Under the pieces are notes generated by a model. That model ran no database searches. It saw nothing but the letters and a program-made list of their open reading frames with translations, and had not been told where the DNA came from. A stretch of DNA of 64,000 nucleotides, taken from NCBI GenBank assembly GCA_016859345.1, contig CM029126.1:15328027-15392026 (forward strand), read 5' to 3'. Both the position numbers and the translations under genes were made by a program. This stretch comes from Istiophorus platypterus (taxonomy: Eukaryota > Chordata > Actinopteri > Istiophoriformes > Istiophoridae). This document shows, in pieces, positions 1 through 10,399 of this stretch (position 1 is the first letter of the stretch; each line of letters begins with the position of its first letter).

Positions 1-1484
1 TCAATGGTATCTATGTACTTTTTACAATCAAGATGCCGTTTTGTTTCCTGCAAAAATTAATTGAAAAAGTTGCACCGCCCCAGGCAAAGCAGCACGTCCG
101 ACACAACTCCCCCTTCTCTCTCTTTACTAGGCCCGTTTAAGGAGGAACAGCGTCATGACCTTGAGCTAAATGACGCACCCAGCACACGGGAGTCCTTCCG
201 CTGCAGCCTTCTGATGGTTTTGCTGACGCTAATGAGCGGTAAAGTCATTACAGCTCTGAGCGACAGGACGAGTTTAAGCATGAATGTTCAGACTGACAGG
301 TGTTTTCTGGGTCAAGTCCATCTTCTCTTTTTTTTTTTTAAGACGAGAAAACACGGGCAACACTTAAATGCAGCACCAAACTCTGCACCCGGCAGTACTG
401 ATGGTATAAATGAAGAAAGAGAACACAACTTAAAATTACAAGTATAAATCGATTTAATCTGCTGTGGTAGAAAAAAAAAGCAATTCATTGATTCAAAAAT
501 GCAACCACAAAACAATGCTAAAACAGGCAGACGAGCTTTGAAGTTGCATGGACAGTAAATAAATATGGATCCAAATATTTAAATAATCTCAGTACAGAAG
601 CAGCAGTGAGTTAAACTTGTTTGCATGAGGATATGTAGCTGTAGCAGATTTTCATACCAAGGATAGTTATTTACAGTAAAAACTTTAAAAACCGTAGCTT
701 TAAAAAGCCAATAAATTACCACTGAATAGGACAATGTGTATGCATTTTCTCGACGGCAGAAATAGTTTAAGCAGTTTAAAATCTTGTCTGTGTTTTGCAA
801 AGTGAGATTTGCAATATTCGGCAGCTGCAGTTAATAAAAAAATATACAATTTCATGTATCAGCTCTGAGATGAGTGCCATCCACTGGTGGCCAAATAAAT
901 TACAACAAAAAGTATAATATTAGCAAGTGTTCATCAGTGTATCTGGTATCTAAGTTCTCCTACTATTTACAAGAAGTTTAGTACAAATATTCTTGTTAAT
1001 ACACAAATAATATCAATCTAGCTACAATGGATTAAAACCCTTAATCCCACTTTACAGGGAATAATTGTGAAGTACACACAGTGGAGCACATCTGTTGAGA
1101 GAACTGAAAGAGATTGGCATAACAGAAATAACACCTGAAAAGACAATTGTTTGCCATTGAGCATATTGCTGAGAGTCCCTGAGTTAATCCAAGCACCCAG
1201 TGATTGAAGTCATGAACATGTACAGTATGTAAAAAAAAAAAATTAAATAAAAAAAAATAGCAGTGCAGACCTGACTGATTAAAAGGAAAAAAAAACAAAA
1301 AATCACCAGAATTCATAAGGAAGTATTGATTACTACAGGTTGTGCAAGGAACAACTTTGAGCTTTACAGAGGAAATGTTCTTTTTGGCCCAAGTTTAGCT
1401 GAAATCAGAGACCTGACAGAACACTGCTCAGTTGAAGGAGCTTATAATGTTCCATCCACCTTCACGTCGCAGCTCCTGGATGGT
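1..1484 (-). other. 3' flank and probable 3' UTR of the BTG-like gene
   Basis: This stretch lies just downstream of the stop codon of the minus-strand BTG-like gene. It is AT-rich, and the open frames in it are short and have no family resemblance. BTG-family mRNAs usually carry long AU-rich 3' UTRs, so part of this is probably untranslated exon; that is inference. I saw no clear AATAAA on the minus strand. One ATTAAA variant (read as tttaat on the plus strand near 454) is the best candidate poly(A) signal. Confidence 0.4.
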
Positions 1485-3374
1485 CTAACCCTTCATAACT
1501 CCCCACGGCTGCAGAGTAGCCTGAGGCAGAATGAACTGTGGAGATGGCTGCGGCAAGATGTAGTAGCCAAAAACCTGCTGGGGCGGAGGCGTCGGAGCCG
1601 GAGGCGTGCACACTGTGGTGAGGAACACTGGAGCACCCTTCTTGTACTGAGGCCAAACTGGTGCAGGGTGGTAGAAGTACTGGAGACTAGCGGGGAGCTG
1701 AAGGGAGAGAAAGATTGGAAGGAGTACAAGAGATTAGCAGGGATGGTGGAGACTTTCCTGCATGGGTGTTTAACACACTTTGGTGTGGTTTCTTTGTAAA
1801 ACATACAATACTGAACAGTCACATGACGAAATAAATATTTTATGATTTCTTCACAAATGGTTTCTGCACTTTTTAGGGCCCTGACAATATGTGGGGGTGT
1901 GTATCAAACAATTTGATAGATCTTGTTTAAAAATCAACCCAACAGTTCTGTTGCTGTGGCAGAGACGGTATCTTCTGTTTGTCACCACGTATTTTTGAAT
2001 CTGCCCTACTGGCCATTACTACTATTACCACTATTACTTTCGCCTAACTGCTTTAAAGGATAACTCAGGGTTTATTTTATATCTTTCATATTGTCAACAT
2101 ATCCCATAATACCACAATGCCTCATATTGTTCCTTAATACTTTCTGACTTCCCTGTCTAGTCTGCAACACTTAACAAAAATCTCATTTATCCATACTGAA
2201 GATGAAACTGTTTAAAAGCTATCACAAATATTCCTAGAACAACTGGGCACTGTGGTTTTGGGTTTTTTTTCTTTTCGCAAAGTTACTGAAAAAATGAGTA
2301 ATCAGTACATTTGCTGGGGACTATTTTCAGCTGCAGATTCATTAATCATTAAAAATCTTTTGTAATGGTCATTAAAAAAAAAAAAAAATCATTTACCAAA
2401 TTTCTGACGTATTTGACCTTTTTTGTTCCTTCTCCATGTCTCTTCCGAATCCTGGGCACCATCACTATCGTGTAGGTGTCACTTTCTTCTACTTCCTTCC
2501 TGTCGACCTCCTTCTCCTCTTTTTCTTGTTCTCCCTCCATCTCGCCATCCTTCGCCTCCTCCTCTGTGTCACTCGACACTGTGGAACCCCAATCTGAAGA
2601 GGTGGCAGAATGGTAATCTGATGTGTCCAGATTTATCGAGTCCACAGAGGAGTCATCCTGATCTCCCTTCATGCCTTCGTCGTCCTCATCCTCTTCAAAA
2701 CAGGCTATTGTGAAGGGTCTGCTGTTCTCTCCAGATCTGTGAAGACCGGATGGATTATTTTAAACCACACATCATTTTCTCAATTTTGCTGTCACCCATA
2801 TTCCTAGTTTTTACCTCACATGTTTTCTTTCATCATCTCACTATCATGACAAGACTTACTCACAATTCTTGGCTAGACTGAGAAATCCTCTGTTGTTGGT
2901 GAACGCATCTGTCTGCGGGCCACCCAGTGACTCACCTTGCACACACCTCCAGTGGGTCGATCCACACTGTGATCTCAGGCGGCAGGCCCAGTTCACTGGG
3001 TGTGAGCTCACTCTCCTCACATGCCTTCAGGACCACTTCATCACACAGTACTCCATTGTTTATCCGGATGCATCTGTGAAGGATTAAACGTTAAACATTC
3101 TGTGTCTCTCCCTCTGTAACACAGGGATCACAGCCAACAAACAAGGATACAGTTCATCTTTACAGTTTATCAATGTGTGGAGTTCAGTTTTGGGTAACTA
3201 CCTGTATGCCTGGCCTTTGTTGGGGCAATCAGGATACCAGTGGTCATTATATTTGTCACATAAAAGTTTCTGTAGCTTCTCTGCAAACAATTCTGCTTTG
3301 GCTTCACTGAGCTTGCCACGTGCCACAACCAGGCGTTTGAGGAAGTCGGCTCCGGCTTTCACCTCTCTTTTCAT
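1485..3374 (-). CDS. BTG/Tob-family antiproliferative protein, BTG3/BTG4-like
   Basis: Four coding exons on the minus strand: 3374-3202 (exon begins at 3379), 3073-2936, 2736-2397 and 1697-1485, all with AG/GT borders, totalling 864 nt (287 aa). The BTG domain covers residues 1 to about 115. Box A contains HWYPDCPNKGQAYRC (residues 45-59), and Box B contains LGLPPEITVWIDPLEVC (about 86-102). Residues 110-190 form an acidic Ser/Asp/Glu-rich linker that includes TSDYHSA, resembling the TSDYHS motif of BTG3. The last exon encodes a Pro/Tyr/Gln-rich tail (VFGYYILPQPSPQF). BTG proteins bind the CAF1/CCR4 (CNOT7/8) deadenylase and promote mRNA deadenylation and cell-cycle arrest. The start is the first ATG after a splice acceptor, so exon 1 of the mRNA is non-coding and must lie upstream. 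The tail differs from BTG3 and BTG4, so this may be a separate fish BTG paralog; family assignment is firm, subfamily is not. Confidence 0.9.
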
Positions 3375-3553
3375 GATGTCTGCAGAAACATAATTAAAAC
3401 AAACGAACAAAAAAAAAAAAAAAAATCAGTTGATCAGTTTGCCAACAAATTCTACCTGGTGTGTCAGTATGAGTATGTGGCTCTGTAATCACTTGCCACA
3501 CTTTAATTTCTTTCTCCTTAAATCAAAGGACAAAGAAACACAGTGATCTGAGT

Positions 3554-4619
3554 TTTTAGTAACAGAACAGACTGTGACTTCCCTTCAATGAGATCTGAGG
3601 GAGCAGGAAATTCAGTTGCAGCAATAACAGCACTTCCCTGTGCAGTTAACCCTGTTTTTTCCATTTTTATTACCTTTACATTAGCTCTGTGTTAAGCACG
3701 TGCAAAAGACAAGCGGGGATTTAACAGCTGTTAACACCGAGCCATAACCGTAAAGGCTAAAGTTTGTATACAGGCAAACAAGATGCAAACTACCACTGCC
3801 GTGTTGACATCCAAGTATTCTGACATGCAAATCTAATGAGTTCACTGTGCTGTTTATCTACTGATAGCATGTCTTTTTGGGTTGAGTGCCAATGTCAGCC
3901 TGATCAGGAGAGAGGAGTGTGCTCAATAAAGGCCAAGGCAATTCAAACTTTGCAGTGTTAACACCCTGCTGATGTCCCAGATGAGAAGGTCATGCCTTGA
4001 ACTTTGAGGTGCAGACATCATTTGTTATTCTGGCTTGAAACAGACCACTGTTGCTTCAGCTTGTGTAATGTGTTGTGAGAGAAAATTACTATTATGCTCT
4101 GAGAGATGTAGCCACAGCGTTCCCTTAAGAGCAATGATGAGCCTGTGCCACAACAAGTAAGAGTGGTAGTAGCTTTAAATCCATAACAGATGTTATGCCA
4201 TACATGAAGTTTCAGAGCTTCAGTGTGTTATCAGCCTTATACTTAGATGTCCAAGCAGCAAATTTGATATTCCTGTCAGTTATTAGTCTGCAGGGTAAAT
4301 AGGGGTAAATTGCATGTATTCTTCACGCTGTTGTTGTTTTTGTCTCCTCAGATATATAACTTTGTTTTGCTTTCCATCATGAAGAAGCTAAATGTGTTCA
4401 TTCCTACAGTCTCCATCAGCAATTGGTTACAAATCTTGCAACATGCCTACCTGCAGGATGTCACTTTGCCTGACACACATGCATGAACACAGGTTTTTCT
4501 GGAATGTTTTCCAGTTTGGGATTTCAGCTATGACTCTGATGAATATTAAAGCAGCCATGTAGTTGAATTCCTTCTAATACTGAATAAAAGAGGCTGCAGG
4601 AACTCGAAGAGATAGGGTG
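3554..4619. repeat. Tandem duplication, copy 1 (1,066 bp)
   Basis: First unit of a direct tandem duplication in the intron upstream of the first coding exon of the BTG-like gene. It begins at ttttagtaacagaacagact and runs without gaps into the second unit at 4620. The two copies are almost identical by eye. It contains no recognisable coding sequence or transposon ends. Confidence 0.9.
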
Positions 4620-5686
4620 TTTTAGTAACAGAACAGACTGTGACTTCCCTTCAATGAGATCTGAGGGAACAGGAAATTCAGTTGCAGCAATAACAGCACT
4701 TCCCTGTGCAGTTAACCCTGTTTTTTCCATTTTTATTACCTTTACATTAGCTCTGTGTTAAGCACGTGCAAAAGACAAGCGGGGATTTAACAGCTGTTAA
4801 CACAGAGCCATAACCGTAAAGGCTAAAGTTTGTATACAGGCAAACAAGATGCAAACTACCACTGCCGTGTTGACATCCAAGTATTCTGACATGCAAATCT
4901 AATGAGTTCACTGTGCTGTTTATCTACTGATAGCATGTCTTTTTGGGTTGAGTGCCAATGTCAGCCTGATCAGGAGAGAGGAGTGTGCTCAATAAAGGCC
5001 AAGGCAATTCAAACTTTGCAGTGTTAACACCCTGCTGATGTCCCAGATGAGAAGGTCATGCCTTGAACTTTGAGGTGCAGACATCATTTGTTATTCTGGC
5101 TTGAAACAGACCACTGTTGCTTCAGCTTGTGTAATGTGTTGTGAGAGAAAATTACTATTATGCTCTGAGAGATGTAGCCACAGCGTTCCCTTAAGAGCAA
5201 TGATGAGCCTGTGCCACAACAAGTAAGAGTGGTAGTAGCTTTAAATCCATAACAGATGTTATGCCATACATGAAGTTTCAGAGCTTCAGTGTGTTATCAG
5301 CCTTATACTTAGATGTCCAAGCAGCAAATTTGATATTCCTGTCAGTTATTAGTCTGCAGGGTAAATAGGGGTAAATTGCATGTATTCTTCACGCTGTTGT
5401 TGTTTTTGTCTCCTCAGATATATAACTTTGTTTTGCTTTCCATCATGAAGAAGCTAAATGTGTTCATTCCTACAGTCTCCATCAGCAATTGGTTACAAAT
5501 CTTGCAACATGCCTACCTGCAGGATGTCACTTTGCCTGACACACATGCATGAACACAGGTTTTTCTGGAATGTTTTCCAGTTTGGGATTTCAGCTATGAC
5601 TCTGATGAATATTAAAGCAGCCATGTAGTTGAATTCCTTCTAATACTGAATAAAAGAGGCTGCAGGAACTCCGAAGAGATAGGGTG
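4620..5686. repeat. Tandem duplication, copy 2 (about 1,067 bp)
   Basis: Second unit, in the same orientation and directly abutting copy 1. The differences I saw are G to A in the run near 4669 (gagggaac against gagggagc), C to A near 4803 (acacagagcc against acaccgagcc), and one extra C near 5671. After it, the text ttttagttaacag restarts the unit for only about a dozen bases before diverging. Such high identity implies a very recent event or an assembly duplication. Confidence 0.9.
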
Positions 5687-5821
5687 TTTTAGTTAACAGA
5701 GCCATTAGTGAGTGTCTCAAAGCATTTGGGGTTTTCAAAGCATTAAAGTCCCACATGTTAACACTGAATAGGACTATTACACCCCCCCAAACTTTAATAG
5801 TCAAGGTTCATGTTGTGTGTG

Positions 5822-6029
<208 letters not shown>

Positions 6030-7540
6030 TAGATCCAGTAAATGATCATAACAGAGAAGCTATTTTGATCGGCTAATCCTTTCAGCTTTAAACTGAAGAA
6101 TTAACTGTTCCTTTATGGGTTGAGAAATTTCTCCTATTTTTCAAACAAACTGTTTAAAAATCTGCCCAATTATCGGAAAATTACATTGTCCCAGAGCTTA
6201 AACAGACAAATGGATGGGACAGCACATGACATTGTTAAAATAATTGCTTCTGATTATCATTCTATCATTTCTGCCTTTGTGGCCAGGTGTTCAGTGACAA
6301 CATGCAACAGTCCATGAATCACAACTGATTTAGTGCAATATGACTCGTGTTTCCAATGTAATTGCATCACACCACACAAATGTTTCTTGATATTGAAGTA
6401 AAAACAAACAAACAAAGAAACGACACCACTGATGGTGTTGGTTTTCTCTGATTACTGAATAATGTCATGTCTTTGATCTAATCAGAGGCTCTACCATGTC
6501 CTTAAAAACACAAAAACAAAAACAAACAAACAAAAAAAAACCTCCCAGCCATGAGGAGCAGGGCTGGCTTCTCAATCTACACACCATGTCCACTGTTTGT
6601 CTGGTTGCTGAACAATGACATTATCTGCCATTATCGCAGAAACGGCTGATACACACACACACATCGTTTATACTATAGTTTCGGGGTTTTATTCCAACGT
6701 GGACACTGGGGGCTGAGGTCAGGCTGGACCACTTACAACAGCTTGTTGATGCCCTCGGTGTGTGTTTGGCAACCGTAACCACACATGTGCTTCCCGAACT
6801 AGGCCAAACAGACCTTTCAAGTCAGTGTAGTCGGGTCTGAACTATGGGCTTATCTGACGGTACAGGTACGAGACGGGCGACAACGAAACAGACAAAGGAG
6901 ACACAACAAACAGGTAAAGACGCAGATGTGCGACCCGAGGAGGGGGACACGTGTTTGTGTGTGGATTCCTACGGACACGTATTACAACCAGAGAAAGAAA
7001 GAAAAACAAAACTAAAGCAAATTCATTCACCCCCTTCTTTCTGCTGTGATAAAGGAAACTTCACGCTACATGCTGGAAATAACGCATTTGGGTTTCGTGA
7101 CAGTGCGGAAACCCCCCGGGGGAAATTTAGAAAGTTAGTAGAATTAGACCTACGGTGTATTTTCCGGCAGAGGTGAAACGCTGTTGAGTTTAACCAGTTG
7201 AAAAATGTAGTTTTACGCTATTTTCGTAGGTTGTACGTTTAAAAAAAAATGTGCCCAGTTAGAATGAGTTAGAAGTGAACAGAAGACAGCGGTGAAATGC
7301 CAGTAAAAAAAAAAAAAAAAAGTTTATAAAAAAAACAACTTACCAAAAGAGGAAAAAAAAAGAAGTCATGTTTACCGAAAATAAAATCATCAGACTGTAG
7401 CGGACGCGAAAACGAGAACGTAGCCGACATGCGTAAATTACAAAAATCACACAAAACGTTTCCAAAGACGAAACCAAAACACTCGAGAGTTAAAGGACAC
7501 AACCCCGCACAAACGGACGTACTCACTTTTTTAAAAATGC
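6030..7540. other. Intron or 5' flank of the BTG-like gene, no coding content seen
   Basis: This is non-coding sequence between the (TA)n tract and the CpG-rich promoter. Minus-strand donor-like sites that could end a non-coding first exon are cttttggtaagttg (plus positions about 7333-7347) and aaaagtgagtacg (about 7515-7528). Which one is used cannot be told from sequence alone. Poly(A) runs near 7305 and 7325 are the only other features. Confidence 0.4.
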
Positions 7541-7544
7541 CAAA

Positions 7545-7990
7545 CAGAACAAAGTGCGTGCGGACCCCAGCGGTGGCTCGGTGCCGTCGGCTCCCTGGCG
7601 CACGGCGGCTGCGTTGCCCGTCCGTGCCGACGCGCCGTCGTTATCACGGTCGGCGCACGCTGCTTCCGCTCCGGGCGCCGCCGCCGCCGCCGCCGCCGAG
7701 GCGTGGGCGTGGAAAGTGGGCGTGGACGTTACCGTCAGCGTGACTCACTTCCTGTCCCCGGGACGGAGCTGACTGGCCCGTCGCCGGAGCGACGCCGCCG
7801 CCAGGCCCAAATATGGGCAGTCGGGGGGCGAACAGCTGAGCGAGGGGGAAGTTGCGCCGCGGACGCGGGGCCGCGCCGCGTTCGCTCGTCCCCGCGTCCG
7901 ACGCGGGACAGAAACCCCGCACGTCCCGCGGTGACGTGTGATGCGACGCTCCAGTCCCGCACCGTGACTCTCTAATAAGCAGATGCGGTC
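7545..7990 (-). promoter_or_regulatory. CpG-island promoter of the BTG-like gene with immediate-early type motifs
   Basis: This is the only strongly GC- and CpG-rich stretch in the left half of the window. It sits upstream of the minus-strand BTG-like gene, whose mRNA must have a non-coding first exon. Exact transcription-factor words: GCGTGGGCG (EGR1/zif268) at 7701-7709, TGACTCA (AP-1) at 7741-7747 overlapping an ETS core acttcctg at 7747-7754, CCAAATATGG (SRF CArG box) at 7807-7816, and TGACGTG (CRE half-site) at 7932-7938. A (CCG)n run lies at 7676-7698. The promoter role follows from CpG content and position. The motifs are seen directly, but their function is inferred. Confidence 0.7.
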
Positions 7991-8349
7991 GAAGCGGCAG
8001 ATAACGAGTGAGATTGACGTGGCCTTACTGTTCTTGATCACCCGCTTTGGTTCCAACTTCCTGACGAGGCGCCTTTTATCTTTAATCAACTACTTCCTGA
8101 ATTAACAGTTGATACCTCATTCACTTATTATTTGTTATATACAAGCAGAACTTTGCAGCAGTAACCCCTGAAGTCCTGCATTAAACACATTACCTTTGTC
8201 AAAGCGCGTAAAATACTATCAGCAGAAAGGACTTAAAGTCTTGAAAAGTAGTTTTTGTGCAACAGAATCCTCCGATCATGTTGTTGAGTAACAATAACAA
8301 TATCTCCCTCTGAAATATCATAGTGTATAGAAGGATAAAATAGAAAGAC

Positions 8350-8975
8350 TCAAGTTTTCCTCTATCTCAGTAAAAGTATAAATACCACAAAGTAAAGAGT
8401 ACCCCATGACAAGTACAGTCCTGACTTCTACTGGATTTTCACTTAAGTGACAAAAGTTGTGAAAAATACATTCTTGAAGTAAAAGTGCTCACTATGCAGT
8501 GTTATTGTGTTGTGGGATTAGCATTATTGATTAATCTTATCGTATAATGTTGAACTGAAGCTAAATATATCGACTTTCTATTCTTTTTAGTCGTATTTTT
8601 TAGTCATTTTTGGAATGTGTATCATGTTCTGTAAAGTAATCATATATTTTGTTAATAAAATCTTACTCTGCAAAGTAATCTGTAACTATACCAGTTACTG
8701 GTTAACATATTAGGGTAATTGATAGAGTAGTTGGATCACTTTAACAGTGCATCATAATTTATAAGTTAATCAGATGTTTTGTCAGTAAAAATCTGAATTT
8801 GCTGAATAACTATAGCTGTGAAATAAATGTGCTGAAGTAAAAAGTACTATATTTCCCTATGTAATGGAGAGAAATACCATCAAATAGAAGTATTCAGGGA
8901 AAATACAATTCCTTCACAAATGTACTTAAGTACAGTGCCTGAGTGCATTAACTTAGTCGCTTTGCACCACTGCTT
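8350..8975. repeat. Teleost interspersed repeat with agtaaaagtac / cttaagtac ends
   Basis: The element begins near ctcagtaaaagtataaatac and ends with acaaatgtacttaagtacagtg ... gctttgcaccactg. This word set is common to a dispersed repeat found widely in teleost genomes, probably a non-autonomous DNA transposon. It contains no coding capacity. The family name was not checked against a repeat library. Confidence 0.5.
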
Positions 8976-9579
8976 TCTAGATGATATTGATCAGTTGTGT
9001 GGTTTTGCTTTGAAAGGCCAACACATACTCACAGTGTTTGTTCCTTTTTGTGTCCACTAGAAGGCAGGCTGGTTTCTTTTCTGAAATTTCACCCATCAGT
9101 AAGTGAGTAAAACACAACACTGGAATCTCAACAGCTTTTCTTTCTGCCTCTGCACCGCTTCAAAGTTATTTAGCAGTTCCCCTCATCAACCTTTATCCTC
9201 AACATCTTCTTTTAGTCCAATAATCTTATCAGGTTTAAATTTAGTTTGAAAAAATGTTTTTTGTAGTGATTTACTAGACACCATTGCAGGTTAATATGAT
9301 TGTTTTGTTTTGATTATTTATTAGAAATAAATAACATTATTTAATGATTAATGAACATGTCATTAGGTTATTACTAATTTTCAGTGTTATTTCATTATTT
9401 CTAGGACATAGATCAACACCCTTGTCAATTTTCTCTTACTCTATTTTCTCCCTCTCTGCTATGTGCACCTGTATGCCATTATTTCCCCTCTTTGTTACAA
9501 ACATTTACTCATGAATCAGGTTTGTCTATTTATACTTTCATTTTTCTTTCCTTCTTTCTTTCTTGTATCAGTTACAGTA

Positions 9580-9580
9580 G

Positions 9581-9638
<58 letters not shown>
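9580..9638. repeat. (TG)n microsatellite
   Basis: Near-perfect TG dinucleotide run with one TT interruption. It lies about 610 bp before a long (CA)n block, with which it is reverse-complementary. Confidence 0.97.
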
Positions 9639-9641
<3 letters not shown>

Positions 9642-10249
9642 GTAGGATGAGGACAGTGTGTCGGATCCATGTGGATTTTTTTCTGTCCTGCCTCTACTGG
9701 ATCACACTCCCCTCCCCCAGGTGCCAACTCAAGAGTAAATTATTGCTGTTAGTGTGTAAGAGAGAGATAGAAATAGATAGGCCTGGATAGAGAGAGACAT
9801 GATGGGGATGTGATGAGGGCAGTAGAAAGTGTTGAAGAGCAGGTGTCTTTTGTATTGATTAGCATTGTTTTGATAACTGATGGAAATCGAATTAACCTCT
9901 GTCTTTGATTCCCCTTTCGCTCTCTGTCTCACTCTTTTGCTCTTGTTGACCTCCTTCCCACTCTATATCTCTGAGCTGAACCTTCATAGACAGTTTCTGC
10001 TGTTAACTATAAGACCGATAGCATTACAGTGTCTTTAAACAAGCAATTAATTTTCTCAGAATCATAGGTTGTTCTTTCTTTCTTTCTAATCCCATTGTTG
10101 CTTGTCAGACCCCACGGCTTCTGCACAACTTTCTCCATTTGAAAACTATTGATTTTCCTCCTCAATGTGTCATTTGTGCTCCTCATACACTGGAAAGTAT
10201 TTTGCTGCAATAATGGGAACTCAAACTGGGACACCTCATAAAAACACAT

Positions 10250-10250
<1 letters not shown>

Positions 10251-10290
<40 letters not shown>

Positions 10291-10304
10291 TACACGCACA
10301 CACA

Positions 10305-10354
<50 letters not shown>

Positions 10355-10381
10355 CACACACACACACAAACACACACACAT
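10251..10381. repeat. Compound (CA)n microsatellite
   Basis: Several (CA)n blocks separated by AAATACAC, AAACACG and AAAA interruptions. All long His-Thr or Cys-Val open frames over it are repeat artefacts. Confidence 0.97.
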
Positions 10382-10399
10382 ATACACACTTTTCGTGTA

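Noticed and set aside
1326..1822. Plus-strand 157-codon frame and minus-strand 109- and 64-codon frames
   Set aside because: They are other-frame shadows of the last BTG-like exon (1697-1485 minus), whose true frame is fixed by splice phase.
7429..8089. Several GC-rich open frames on both strands over the CpG island
   Set aside because: High GC lowers stop-codon frequency. The peptides are Arg/Pro/Ala-rich without any domain, and the region is better explained as a promoter.
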